Positions 8,956-17,846 of a DNA stretch of 64,000 bases are shown here, in pieces (positions within the stretch are counted from its first letter, which is position 1; every line of letters starts with the position of its first letter). The position numbers and the translations under genes are program-made. The notes below the pieces were generated by a model. It did not search any database. It saw only the letters and a list, made by a program, of their open reading frames with translations, and was not told the DNA's origin. Origin of the DNA: CBDFKY01 sp965248995 (lineage in GTDB: Bacteria > Pseudomonadota > Alphaproteobacteria > Rickettsiales > UBA998); the NCBI GenBank assembly GCA_965248995.1, contig CBDFKY010000022.1, positions 274,545 to 338,544 of the forward strand, given 5' to 3'.

Positions 8956-9609
8956 CTAATCCTTATACAGTTGTGGAAACTGCTTTTTAAGCACGCTGAC
9001 TTTCGGCGCGTCGTTTATCATGATGTAAGGATCGTAAGGATGAAGCGTGGCATAATTCTGGTGATAATCTTCCGCCGGATAAAACTTCGTCAATGACTCT
9101 ATATCGGTGACAACGGGCTGCCTGAAATGCCCGGATGCATTCAGCGCGGCGATCTTTTTTTCCACCGTTTCGCGTTGTTCGGGTGAACCGGTAAATACCG
9201 TGGAGCGATATTGCGTACCGTGGTCGGGTCCCTGATAATTCAGTTCCGTAGGATTATGGGCTACCGTGAAATAAATATCGAGTAACGTATCGAGACCGAT
9301 CCTGGCTGGATCATAGGCGACATCGACGGATTCCGCGTGACCCGTACTGCCGGTACTGACGATTTCATACTTCGCGTTCTGTTCAGTCCCTCCCGCATAC
9401 CCCGCCACCGCGCTGTCTACCCCTTTCGTATGCTGAAACACCGCCTGCATCCCCCAGAAACATCCGCCTGCGAACACGATGTGCTGAGACGGCGCTTCTG
9501 AATGGGGAGCAGGTTTTTCAATTTCTTCCGATGCCATGCAGGGAAAAGCTGAAAGCGTGATCGCACTGATGAAAAATCCGAATAACGCGTTTCTGGTGTT
9601 TGTTCGCAT
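8956..9609 (-). CDS. msrA: Exported peptide-methionine (S)-S-oxide reductase MsrA
   Basis: Reduces methionine-S-sulfoxide in proteins. The catalytic motif GCFWG is at residues 49-53, followed by YAGG and GHAESVDVAYDP, with HDQ-like GPDHGTQYRS further on. A signal peptide (residues 1-26, ending CMASEE) precedes the domain, so this copy acts in the periplasm, unlike the cytosolic housekeeping form. The 217-residue length fits a signal peptide plus the 160-190-residue core. No msrB is adjacent. Single gene between ychF and a DUF4142 gene, with a gap of about 120 bp to the latter. Confidence 0.95.
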   Translation of the reverse strand: MRTNTRNALFGFFISAITLSAFPCMASEEIEKPAPHSEAPSQHIVFAGGCFWGMQAVFQHTKGVDSAVAGYAGGTEQNAKYEIVSTGSTGHAESVDVAYDPARIGLDTLLDIYFTVAHNPTELNYQGPDHGTQYRSTVFTGSPEQRETVEKKIAALNASGHFRQPVVTDIESLTKFYPAEDYHQNYATLHPYDPYIMINDAPKVSVLKKQFPQLYKD

Positions 9610-9731
9610 ACTGTAACTCCCGTACTGAAGAAAAAGAACCTACAATAGGATTCGCCTGCCTTCAGCCATTCGTTACATCCGCTTATTCACGACATGGAAA
9701 ACATCGTATTCCATCAACAAAGGAAGAAAAG

Positions 9732-10241
9732 TTATTTCGCGGACAATTTCTGCACATGCTTCATATGATCCTTAAGCGTCGGCAAGGTATTGCCGGCAAA
9801 CGTTTTCAAGGCCTTGTCATCCCCATGCTGGGAATAATCCGTGAAGAGACTGACCGCTTCCTTGTGGGCGTCTTTTTGAAGCGCGATATAACGGGTATCG
9901 AACTCTTTTCCGTTCACAGACGCCAGTGAATCCAGATCTTTCTGATGTTTTTCGTCCAGTTTGGCTGCAGGCGTTGCTTTGGAAGGAGAACTGCTCAACG
10001 CCTTTTTAAGCGCGGCCGTACTTTTGGTATGATCGGTGATCATGCGCGCGGCGAATTCCTTTACCTCCGCATTTTTCGATTTACCCTGCGCCAGTTTACT
10101 GGTGTTGATTTCAAACTGGTCGGCGATGGAAGCGTGGGTAACGAAATCCTGCGCGGAAGAAACTTTTGCAGCCTGGGCAGCAAATGCCAGCGTGACGATG
10201 CCGAGCATACCTGCCGTAATGGCGATGTTACGAATGATCAT
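9732..10241 (-). CDS. DUF4142 exported helical protein
   Basis: A 169-residue protein with a signal peptide (residues 1-24, ending FAAQAAK) and a DUF4142 ferritin-like helical domain: DFVTHASIADQFEINTSKLA, then EVKEFAARMITDHTKS, then the C-terminal HMKHVQKL. Function of the family is unknown; members are often stress-associated periplasmic proteins. It is a stand-alone gene next to exported msrA, which weakly suggests envelope stress. The start is the only ATG preceding the signal peptide. Confidence 0.85.
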   Translation of the reverse strand: MIIRNIAITAGMLGIVTLAFAAQAAKVSSAQDFVTHASIADQFEINTSKLAQGKSKNAEVKEFAARMITDHTKSTAALKKALSSSPSKATPAAKLDEKHQKDLDSLASVNGKEFDTRYIALQKDAHKEAVSLFTDYSQHGDDKALKTFAGNTLPTLKDHMKHVQKLSAK

Positions 10242-10310
10242 GATTTTTGTCCTTTAGGGTTCTGTGAAATGTAAATGGTGGAATAGATAACTATCTGGGA
10301 TTAAATGTAT

Positions 10311-10481
10311 TCAGGATTTTTCGCCGGTTTCAACGTTGAAGTGCGAAACAACACGATTATTTTCAATAATTTTCTGGCCGCCCTTTTGATCACTATCGGT
10401 ATGGGTGCGTTTACTTTTGTGGTCCTGATTACTATAAGACCGTTCTGTATCGGAATACGAAGGTTGTCGAGGAGTAACCAT
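10311..10481 (-). CDS. Small hydrophilic protein of unknown function
   Basis: A 56-residue, highly charged and polar protein starting MVTPRQPSYSDTERSYSNQD. The ATG at 10481 has an AAGGA six bases upstream, which is why I prefer this strand to the overlapping 63-codon frame on the other strand. It has no hydrophobic segment and looks disordered. I do not recognise a family. Codon choice and RBS make it plausible but not certain. Confidence 0.45.
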   Translation of the reverse strand: MVTPRQPSYSDTERSYSNQDHKSKRTHTDSDQKGGQKIIENNRVVSHFNVETGEKS

Positions 10482-10655
10482 AAAAAATCCTTTTAATGAA
10501 GGCGATAAGCGATAATGAAAGTCCTGCATTCAGTAGAATACTGTTTCTATGTCTATACGATTCAATATCAGGCTGCCATAAGGAACTCGAAAATTCATGT
10601 AAACCCTGTATAAAGACGGTTATCTCCGGTAAAAATCCGCGCTCAGGTGTAACTC

Positions 10656-10683
10656 TTGACAGAGGCTAGCACGAAATAATGCA
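10656..10683 (+). promoter_or_regulatory. Possible sigma70 promoter for the DoxX gene
   Basis: TTGACA at 10656-10661 is followed after 15-17 bases by TAATGC/ATGCAT, about 90 bp before the DoxX start. The -10 match is poor, so confidence is low. Confidence 0.35.
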
Positions 10684-10770
10684 TGTGCAGAATGACGGAT
10701 ACTCATTTACGTGAAACATTTCTATTCTTCCGATGTAATGCATAAGATTTAAACTTAAAGAGGTTATAGC

Positions 10771-11319
10771 ATGTCTGTGAATTCACTCCCGCACTCGAAA
10801 AATGAACCTGCCTACGCTTCATCTTCTCCTGGCTTTCTAAAATTTCTGATTCTCGGCCCGGTAAAACTGTTGATTGCATGGCCTGAGAAGATCGCCTCCC
10901 ATTTTCTGTGGGCCGGGCCGCTTCTGGCCCGTCTGGTAACGGGATATGTCTTCATGCTCTCAGGATGGGGGAAGCTGAACAACCTGCCGCAGATCACCAA
11001 AAATTTTGTGGAATGGGGCATCCCTTTTCCTCAATTCCTCACCCCCCTGACCTCCGGAATCGAATATTTCGGCGGCATCTTCCTCATGCTCGGGTTTCTC
11101 ACCCGCATCAGCGGCGGCGCTTTGGCGGTCGTGATGGCGGTCGCAATTCTGTCCGCGAAACTTGCCGATATCGACTCGCTTGAGACATTGTTCGGGTTTG
11201 AAGAGGCATCGTATTTCGTAATCTTTACGTGGTTCGCCGTTTGCGGAGCGGGGAAAGCGTCGGTTGATTATGTGCTGGTTCGGAACAATGGCGGTAAACA
11301 TATATTGGCTCAAAAATGA
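10771..11319 (+). CDS. DoxX family membrane protein
   Basis: A 182-residue inner-membrane protein with four hydrophobic helices. RLVTGYVFMLSGWGKLNNLP near residue 50 is the first DoxX helix with its conserved GW/GK, and FGGIFLMLGFLTRISGGAL near 93 is the second. DoxX proteins are linked to redox and envelope stress roles. The unusual hydrophilic N-terminal extension of about 35 residues is seen in some alphaproteobacterial members. It has an AAAGAGG RBS and is monocistronic. Confidence 0.88.
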   Translation: MSVNSLPHSKNEPAYASSSPGFLKFLILGPVKLLIAWPEKIASHFLWAGPLLARLVTGYVFMLSGWGKLNNLPQITKNFVEWGIPFPQFLTPLTSGIEYFGGIFLMLGFLTRISGGALAVVMAVAILSAKLADIDSLETLFGFEEASYFVIFTWFAVCGAGKASVDYVLVRNNGGKHILAQK

Positions 11320-11372
11320 GGACTAAAATGTACTTGGATTGTACAGAGGGGCTGATTAAAAGGTAAAAAAAT

Positions 11373-11402
11373 CTTGCTTAATCGTTAATATAAAGCTAAG
11401 AT
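11373..11402 (+). promoter_or_regulatory. Likely sigma70 promoter for the acidic unknown protein
   Basis: TTGCTT, a 17-base spacer and TAAGAT lie immediately upstream of the gene that begins near 11425 in an AT-rich stretch. Spacing is ideal and both boxes are moderately conserved. Confidence 0.45.
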
Positions 11403-11424
11403 GAATGCATACAAATAGGCAAAA

Positions 11425-12339
11425 TTGCCCTTTTTTACCGTGGTAGATTTTTTTGCTAGTTACAACCTGCCTTCTGATCGTCCCGCTGCGCTTAAAGAAA
11501 TTCTGAAAGGAGTTTCTCAAGAACGCCTAGCTAAGATCGAAGAGAAATATCCTGGTACCAAATCGATCGCCTATAAGCGTTTGACCCAGGAATTACTGAA
11601 GAGTGGTGTTTCATTGGAGCGTCAGGGAGTTATCCAACGGATGTTTCCAAACATTCTGAAGGATTCCCGAAAGATTGAGAAAGCAAGCAAGACCTACAAA
11701 GGTCGCGCTGCTAATTCCAATTTTCGCAAAAACTACACCTCTCGTGCTTCATCCTTCCGTGCTTCGTCTTTCTCTCATCAGCCTTACTTTTATGATGACA
11801 GAATGAGTTTCACTGAGCTTTACCTGTGGGCGGAAATTCTGCACCTTGACCCTCTTTTGGTCATGGCAACAGGCGATCCGCTCAGTGCATGGTTGATCGA
11901 AGAAATTTTTGAGCCTAACTTTGCTCAGGAGTCTCTTCAAGACATTCCCCAGGATCAGCAGGATTTCTCGGACTACAATCCTGATGTTCGCTATCAAGAA
12001 GGTGATTATCAATCCATCACTCAAGAGCAGTTCGACGACCAAAATCTCGAACAGTTTTTGGCTGAAACCGATGATCCCAATATCACTGACGCACAATTTG
12101 CCACAGATGTAATGGGAACTGAAGATCCTTTCTTAGGATTGGATTCTCTCGATAGCCAGCTTGCTACCGACACGGATCAACTCCAAGAAACATTTGATGA
12201 TCCGCTTGCTGATTCGGCCACTGAGGAATCAGGGTTTGATTCTGATATTCCAACTTCGGAACCTTCAGAAGAAACATTTGATGATCCGCTTGATGAATCA
12301 TCGGCTGATGTAGACGAAACAGAATCTCACGACTCCTAG
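11425..12339 (+). CDS. Unknown protein with strongly acidic repeat-containing C-terminus
   Basis: A 304-residue protein of no family I recognise. An in-frame stop lies at 11416, so translation starts at TTG 11425 (AGG just upstream) or GTG 11440. The N-terminal 110 residues are basic and helical (EILKGVSQERLAKIEEKYPG; KDSRKIEKASKTYKGRAA), followed by an aromatic segment (SFTELYLWAEILHLDPLLV near 132). The last 150 residues are very rich in D, E, Q and S with a repeated ETFDDPL motif (about 252 and 282). No signal peptide or membrane helix. The gene has its own promoter and a strong terminator. The plan, a basic head with an acidic tail, recalls secreted or nucleic-acid-associated proteins, but no function can be assigned. 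Confidence 0.75.
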   Translation: MPFFTVVDFFASYNLPSDRPAALKEILKGVSQERLAKIEEKYPGTKSIAYKRLTQELLKSGVSLERQGVIQRMFPNILKDSRKIEKASKTYKGRAANSNFRKNYTSRASSFRASSFSHQPYFYDDRMSFTELYLWAEILHLDPLLVMATGDPLSAWLIEEIFEPNFAQESLQDIPQDQQDFSDYNPDVRYQEGDYQSITQEQFDDQNLEQFLAETDDPNITDAQFATDVMGTEDPFLGLDSLDSQLATDTDQLQETFDDPLADSATEESGFDSDIPTSEPSEETFDDPLDESSADVDETESHDS

Positions 12340-12371
12340 TCGTTAGTTCCGTTTAGTCATCGCGAATAGAT

Positions 12372-12398
12372 AAAGGGAGCCTATAGCTCCCTTTTTTT
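12372..12398 (+). terminator. Rho-independent terminator
   Basis: AAAGGGAGC and GCTCCCTTT form a 9-bp stem around a CTATA loop followed by a T-run, 33 bp after the acidic-protein stop. It also lies just beyond the end of the convergent glycosyltransferase gene and may serve both. Confidence 0.9.
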
Positions 12399-12405
12399 AT
12401 GCGTA

Positions 12406-13701
12406 TCAATGCGTCAGTGCAAAAGAGGGGGAGGGGGATGTGACATGCCGCGCGCTGAGCGCTTCCAATTGCGTCTTGGGTAGTTCTTGCGCTTGAGGAA
12501 GCGCTTTATGCTTCATGGCGAGTTCCATGATGCGCGCCGCCGTATGCTTCGCCCCTTCCCAGTCCAGATCCGCCAGTGCCGCACCGGTGGTGTGCGGTGA
12601 GGCATCCAGCGTTTTCGCCAGCAACGCGGGATCGGTTTTTTCCTGTTCGTTCAGCGGCTCCGCTCCGGCCATGCGGTAGATGATTTCCGCCCGTTTCAAC
12701 TGCTCCGGTGTTTCGCGGGGCAGCAGGACAAAAGGACGGTGGGCCTGCATTAATTCGGAAGTGGTATTATACCCTCCACGGCAAAAAGCGGCGGCAGAGT
12801 CTACGATTTCCTGGCGAAACCTATCGGGATCAATGGGCCGTAATATCCGTATATGTTCACCGTCCGGCTGGGACGCCGCCAATGTTTTCAATGCCTGAAA
12901 CTGCTCTTCCGGCATATTATCGCTGACATACAATTGCCACGGTTGACGCTGGAATTGCTCCGAATGGGCTCGCGCTGCGATGATGGTTTCAAAAAATGCT
13001 TGATCCTCAGGATAATATCCCCCTCCCGCAAAAGCGATCACCGCCCGATCGGCTTCGGGCGTATCACGTGTGGCAGGCAGTTCCTGCACGAACTGACCCA
13101 TATATTCCACCGGCTTGGTAATGCGGTTCCATTCCGGATTGGAGTCCGCCAAGGTGGCAAACCGTTCATCGCCCCGAACTAGAATCTTGTCGAAATGATG
13201 GTGAATCCTGCCCAAGGTAGTAAGAGTATTTTCACTAAACATCAGGTCACGGCAAAGACCGATGATTTCTGGACGTTTTGAATCGGGTTCATCCCTTATT
13301 CCATATTCGTCTTTTACCGCTTTCATAAACGGGTCACGCCATTTCATCATAAACGGATAAAATTCGAACATGACGGCGTCCGGCTGGACCTGTTCCATGA
13401 CTTCCCGCGCCGCGGTGCGCATCTCATTTTTATATGCTTCATCCTTTTTAAGGAGGTTATTTCCAAGTGTGAAATGTTCACGTTTTCCATCTTTTTCTTT
13501 AAAATAAACGCTTGGAAGATGATGAATGGTCGCCCCTGGAAAAGAAAAATGATCCGCTGCATGATAAAGCGTGGAGGACATAATGTGCACGTCCGCTCCC
13601 ATTTTCTGCAGTTCATCGTTAATCATGCTGACAATATTGAAATGTCCGTATCCTTCGGTGGATTCCACATTAATCAGAATGGTCGGTTTGCCGTTTTTCA
13701 T
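12406..13701 (-). CDS. Glycosyltransferase-like protein (GT-B, MurG/UGT type)
   Basis: About 431 residues with the two-domain GT-B plan. The N-terminal part opens with a beta-strand and a glycine turn (ILINVESTEGYGHFNIVSMI), and the C-terminal part contains IRILRPIDPDRFRQEI, then FCRGGYNTTSELMQAHRPFV and LLPRETPEQLKRAE, the pattern of the nucleotide-sugar-binding domain of GT28/MurG-like enzymes. Acceptor and donor are unknown. The start is ambiguous: AGGAGG directly abuts the ATG at 13701, while an in-frame TTG at 13722 lacks an RBS. It is a single gene at the edge of the mobile region. Confidence 0.65.
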   Translation of the reverse strand: MKNGKPTILINVESTEGYGHFNIVSMINDELQKMGADVHIMSSTLYHAADHFSFPGATIHHLPSVYFKEKDGKREHFTLGNNLLKKDEAYKNEMRTAAREVMEQVQPDAVMFEFYPFMMKWRDPFMKAVKDEYGIRDEPDSKRPEIIGLCRDLMFSENTLTTLGRIHHHFDKILVRGDERFATLADSNPEWNRITKPVEYMGQFVQELPATRDTPEADRAVIAFAGGGYYPEDQAFFETIIAARAHSEQFQRQPWQLYVSDNMPEEQFQALKTLAASQPDGEHIRILRPIDPDRFRQEIVDSAAAFCRGGYNTTSELMQAHRPFVLLPRETPEQLKRAEIIYRMAGAEPLNEQEKTDPALLAKTLDASPHTTGAALADLDWEGAKHTAARIMELAMKHKALPQAQELPKTQLEALSARHVTSPSPSFALTH

Positions 13702-13997
13702 CCTCCTATCATAATGAAGCAATGTTATATTTTTATTACTAGAAAATTAATATTCGGCATTTTATATTTTCTGATTCAAACAGAAATTTTTCGGCTCTAT
13801 AATATTTGAAATAATGGAGGTTCCATAGAACGAGTGAGGGGAAACTGCTTCACCCTCCGGTTCTGCGTATTGGAAAAGCAACTGGCCGGTTTGGACATGG
13901 AAGCGGCCTGTAAAGGTTATATGGACTGAGAACCGATTCCCGTTCCCGATGACGTTGCAGACTTCATCGGCATGGAGCCAACAGGGCGTGAAATGCT

Positions 13998-14325
13998 GTG
14001 AGCTACGTTCTGAAACGGGGTGACTATGTATTCGTTAATCTGAGTCCAACCTTGGGTACGAACAGCAGGGCCACAGGCCCGCTTTGATCCTCTCCAATGA
14101 TGCGTTCAATGCGCACGGTACTTGTTTCGTCTGTCCGATTACGTCGAAAGCGAAACTGAAACGTCCTTTCACGGTGGCAAGCCATATTGGTGGGGCGGAT
14201 GGTACCATTTTAGTGGAGCATACCCGCTCGATTGACTGGCAGGCACGAGGAGTGACATTCAGTGATACGGCAGACGCGGAAACGGTCAGGCAAATGCAGA
14301 CGATGTTGGTAGCGCTTGTGTGCGT
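13998..14325 (+). pseudogene. mazF/pemK-like toxin gene with a one-base deletion
   Basis: Starting at GTG 13998 the frame reads SYVLKRGDYVFVNLSPTLG and then stops at 14085. From 14060, in another frame, it reads EQQGHRPALILSNDAFNAHG, followed by TCFVCPITSKAKL, which is the body of a MazF/PemK endoribonuclease. Restoring one T at 14057 (GGT TAC GAA) joins the two halves as the expected G-Y-E-Q-Q-G-H-R-P. The C-terminal end after about 14325 no longer looks like MazF. The 275 bp before it (13723-13997) contain no intact antitoxin; short frames such as PVPDDVADFIGMEPTGREM may be its remains. Non-functional unless the deletion is a sequencing error. Confidence 0.75.
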
Positions 14326-14370
14326 TAAACTCTTCCAAGCCTCGACCTACCTTACAAAATCATTTCCACA

Positions 14371-17370
14371 TCAAAATAGGAAATCTGCATTGGTAAGGGC
14401 AATCGTTCCTTCCAGCGTAATAGAAAAAGTGGAATGAGGATCGTCAATTAGCGTATCTCCACCACTATGCGTAATGACCAGTTGCCCTGCTGTCGGAGCA
14501 CCGGAAGCAATGCTGGTAAAAGACAGTGCGCTAAGGTCTATTTTATCGCCTGCCGCACTGTTGAAACTGTTAATACGGTCTCTTGCGATGTCCGTACTTT
14601 CGGCGAGTGACGTATAGATAAAATAATCCACACCCGAACCGCCAAAAAGGGAATCAGCCCCTAAGCCACCAGTAATAAAATTAGTTCCACTGTCACCGTA
14701 GAGAAAATCATTGCCGTCGCCACCGAGTAACGTGTCATTACCGTCACCGCCTTGCAATACGTCATTCCCCACATCTCCTTTGAGAAGATCATTGCCTGAA
14801 AGGCCGTCCAGAGAATCATTACCGATTCCGCCTGAAATCGTATCGGCGGAGCCGTATCCCACGATATGGTCGTCCCCGTTCGTGGAAATGAGCAGTTTAT
14901 CACGGATTTGCGCAGCACTGAGACTGCTTCCGTCCGCAAATTTAAATGTTTCGATCTGGAACCATCCCGTAGAGTCCAGCTGTTCTGTCAGAATTATGGA
15001 ACCGCCTTGACTTACCTGGATTTTGACACTGTCGGAATAATAGACGGTGCGTGCGAAACTGAGATTCGCCGCCGTAATACCCGTGCCAAACGAAAGCACA
15101 TCGCTGGAGGTGCCTGTCTGACCATCATAAATCGTATCATTCCCATCACCGAGATTGTAGATATAGGTATCATTGCCGGTGCCGCCGCTCAGGCTGTCAT
15201 TGCCGTGACCGCCGATGAGCGTATCCTTACTATTGTCATACCCCGTAATGGTATCATCACCGTCCGTCGATTGGAGCAGCGCAGTACGAATTTGCGCAGC
15301 GCTCATGCTGCCCCCTCCGGTAAACGTCAGCTTTTCGATGCCGAACCATCCGCTGGAATCCACCTGATTCGGGAGAAAAATAGAGCCGCCCCCGTTGATC
15401 GAAATTGTCACATCCTGCGTGTTGATCGTACGACTGAACGTGAGGTCGCTGGCTTTAATGCCGACGCCGAAAGCAATCACATCGCTGGAGATGCTCGCCT
15501 GTTGGTCGGTAATCGTATCATTCCCATCCCCAAACGTATATTTATAGGTATCATTACCCGTTCCACCATCCAGTGAATCGTTACCATGACCGCCGGTAAG
15601 CGTATCGTTTCCCTCAAACCCGAAGACATATTGCGTGCCCTCGCCGCCGGTCAGCACATCTTTGCCTGCTCCGCCCTCCATATAGTTTCCAAGCGGAGTT
15701 ACGGTAACGGCATGTCCCGCAGCGGCGTCGACCTGGGCATGTACCTGAGTTTCGCTCAATCCGAAATCGGTATGGTAGGTGAGGAGTGTGCGTTCCACTT
15801 CCGACCAGTACACGTTTTTATCCGTGGTATCCGTAGGTTGAGACGCCTTGGCATTGGTCAGAATTTGCGTGGCGCTGGCGGAAAACACCATTTTGTCATG
15901 GCCAAAATCATAATACGGATTGCCGAAGACGGCTTTGAGCGGCCCTTGTGCCGCAAAGCGCACCGCCATTTCGTTTTCCAGTAACGTATAGGAATGTTCC
16001 AAATTTGCTGCATTCGCAGAATTGGGATCAATACGGTGAAAAACGTTGTTTTCCGTATAATTCAATCCGGTGAAATGCTGCACCACTTCCAGATGCTGCG
16101 CATTGACGTACTCTCCCCGAGAAGTCGGAGTTACCGTATTAGCATGAGACCATTCCAGTAACATACTGTCCAGCTTGACGTAAAACTGATCCAGGCTAGC
16201 AAGGGGCAGGGCAGCGATGGCTTTGACCTGAGTCATCAGCGTAGCATCTTCCGAGACGGCGAAATGCAGGGATTTCACATCGCCGTAGCCACGGGAGAGA
16301 GGCAGGAAAAGGGCCTCCGCCTTGATTTCGGACGGTGTGCCGAGATACCAGCTATTATGCTGATCGACGGAGAACAGCACGTCGGCGGCGGTCTGCGTGA
16401 CGCCGTTCATCACGAAGCTGGACGTGCCGGCCACATTATGTCCTGCGAGGGAGGTCGTGGTAGAGGTTTGCAGGGAAAGGGAGGTGATATGGAGTTGATC
16501 CAGCGTTTTAAGTTCACCCGCATCGGTTTTGCCGTCGGAGTTCAGATCCTGCCAGACCTTGATGGTATTCCATGCGGTATCGGCAGCGGTAATTTTGTTA
16601 TCATGATTTGTATCGAGCAGGGCCAGCTTGGCGTAAGCGGATGTTCCGCCGTTATCCCCGAACATCTCTGCTTGGCTGTCAATGCGTCCATTGCCGTTCA
16701 GGTCACGCACCAGAAAACCGTCCGTTGGTTTGATCCATTCGGTTTTCTCAGCGAATTTATCCGCGTCTATGTCATAGAAGATGCTGGACACACTATCGTT
16801 TTTAATATACTCTATACCATTGTTATTTAAGTCTAAAACTATCGGAGATACGCTGCAGGCAGTGGTGAATGCCCCCACCATGTCGGCCAGTGCACAGGCG
16901 ACAATTCCAGCGCCTACTTCCACATCATGGAAAAAGTCGTGAAAATAATCGTGAATATCAATGCCCATTTTATGAAAGGTGTTTAATATGTCGTCCCATG
17001 AAACAAGTTGCGAAGTATAGGAAGTATTGATGCCAGTTACTAACCCATCAGGAAAAGATGGATCAGTTCCTTTTTGAAAGACCATTGTACCACTTACTAC
17101 TGAATAAGCGCCTTTAGAATTAATTGCTAATCCGACAAAAGGGACAAAACCTGTTCCCGTATTGATAACTAAATCTGGTATGGTAAAACCTCCCGCTATG
17201 CCCCAAGCATCAGTTACGGGGTTATAATTTGCTGCTCCAGCAGCATAACCATACTGACCGCCTGCTATAAAGGTTCCATTTGAAGGGTTTCCCTCAAAAC
17301 CTATCACCATTTTGACATTCCCAACAGGAAACTCTTTAACGCCAACAATTGTACCATTTAACTGACCCAA
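14371..17370 (-). CDS. Full-length secreted RTX/EF-hand protein (array copy 1)
   Basis: A 999-residue protein without an N-terminal signal. Residues 1-125 form a Gly-rich domain that is variable between copies (VGNVKMVIGF, YNPVTDAWGIAGG). Residues 125-175 carry an Asp/His-rich motif (DIHDYFHDFFHDVE). Residues 175-290 carry calcium-loop motifs DLNNNGIEY, DLNGNGRID, DTNHDNKIT and DLNSDGKTD. Residues about 560-900 hold three groups of GGxGxD nonapeptides (GGHGNDSLDGGTGND and similar). The end (ALTNADFLF) fits an uncleaved type I secretion signal. A T1SS transporter is not present in the window. It follows a small membrane-protein gene on the same strand by 20 bp. Only this array copy keeps the RTX repeats and secretion tail. 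Confidence 0.85.
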   Translation of the reverse strand: MGQLNGTIVGVKEFPVGNVKMVIGFEGNPSNGTFIAGGQYGYAAGAANYNPVTDAWGIAGGFTIPDLVINTGTGFVPFVGLAINSKGAYSVVSGTMVFQKGTDPSFPDGLVTGINTSYTSQLVSWDDILNTFHKMGIDIHDYFHDFFHDVEVGAGIVACALADMVGAFTTACSVSPIVLDLNNNGIEYIKNDSVSSIFYDIDADKFAEKTEWIKPTDGFLVRDLNGNGRIDSQAEMFGDNGGTSAYAKLALLDTNHDNKITAADTAWNTIKVWQDLNSDGKTDAGELKTLDQLHITSLSLQTSTTTSLAGHNVAGTSSFVMNGVTQTAADVLFSVDQHNSWYLGTPSEIKAEALFLPLSRGYGDVKSLHFAVSEDATLMTQVKAIAALPLASLDQFYVKLDSMLLEWSHANTVTPTSRGEYVNAQHLEVVQHFTGLNYTENNVFHRIDPNSANAANLEHSYTLLENEMAVRFAAQGPLKAVFGNPYYDFGHDKMVFSASATQILTNAKASQPTDTTDKNVYWSEVERTLLTYHTDFGLSETQVHAQVDAAAGHAVTVTPLGNYMEGGAGKDVLTGGEGTQYVFGFEGNDTLTGGHGNDSLDGGTGNDTYKYTFGDGNDTITDQQASISSDVIAFGVGIKASDLTFSRTINTQDVTISINGGGSIFLPNQVDSSGWFGIEKLTFTGGGSMSAAQIRTALLQSTDGDDTITGYDNSKDTLIGGHGNDSLSGGTGNDTYIYNLGDGNDTIYDGQTGTSSDVLSFGTGITAANLSFARTVYYSDSVKIQVSQGGSIILTEQLDSTGWFQIETFKFADGSSLSAAQIRDKLLISTNGDDHIVGYGSADTISGGIGNDSLDGLSGNDLLKGDVGNDVLQGGDGNDTLLGGDGNDFLYGDSGTNFITGGLGADSLFGGSGVDYFIYTSLAESTDIARDRINSFNSAAGDKIDLSALSFTSIASGAPTAGQLVITHSGGDTLIDDPHSTFSITLEGTIALTNADFLF

Positions 17371-17390
17371 AATGAATCTCCTTAAGAAAA

Positions 17391-17810
17391 TTAACTTTTA
17401 AAAATAAAAATACTCAACATGATAACGATAAATAGAAACTTAACAGGGTAAGATTTTAACTTTTTTTGCAGAGGTATTAATCCAGAAGTATAATTGATTG
17501 AATACATGCCAGCATAATAAGATTTTTTTTCTTTAAAAAGTATTCTATTAAAATTTCCTTTTTTTTCTTGTTTTGAGAACATTAAGTCATTCATAAAAAA
17601 CAAAGTCATGTAATAAAGAAAGACACTGAAAAGAATAAAAATAGTAAACTGATCACTACTCCATATTAATTGAAATTTTTTAAAACCAAATATAACTATT
17701 AAAATAAGATATGTAATAATAATAACCACAAAAGAAGCTAACCCTGTAAAAACATAACCACGTCTTAATGCGGCTTTATCTTGTGTTTCCTCTAACTTTA
17801 TATCTTCCAT
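17391..17810 (-). CDS. Small multi-spanning membrane protein paired with RTX copy 1
   Basis: 139 residues starting at ATG 17810. The first 21 residues (MEDIKLEETQDKAALRRGYV) are almost identical to those of the paralogue broken by the transposon further upstream; after that the two proteins share only topology. Three or four hydrophobic segments are visible (about 23-47, 55-75 and 118-136) with a conserved-position MNDLM/INDFL motif in the second. The gene is very AT-rich compared with the flanks and is 20 bp upstream of RTX copy 1. It could be an immunity or secretion-accessory protein for its RTX partner; the family is unknown to me. Confidence 0.75.
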   Translation of the reverse strand: MEDIKLEETQDKAALRRGYVFTGLASFVVIIITYLILIVIFGFKKFQLIWSSDQFTIFILFSVFLYYMTLFFMNDLMFSKQEKKGNFNRILFKEKKSYYAGMYSINYTSGLIPLQKKLKSYPVKFLFIVIMLSIFIFKS

Positions 17811-17846
17811 CACCTAACCTGCATATTTCTTTGTGCACTATAATAC

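Noticed and set aside
12372..12398. Considered as a CTATA-border hairpin related to the MITEs
   Set aside because: The outer borders are not TATAG and it has a T-run after a gene end, so it is a terminator.
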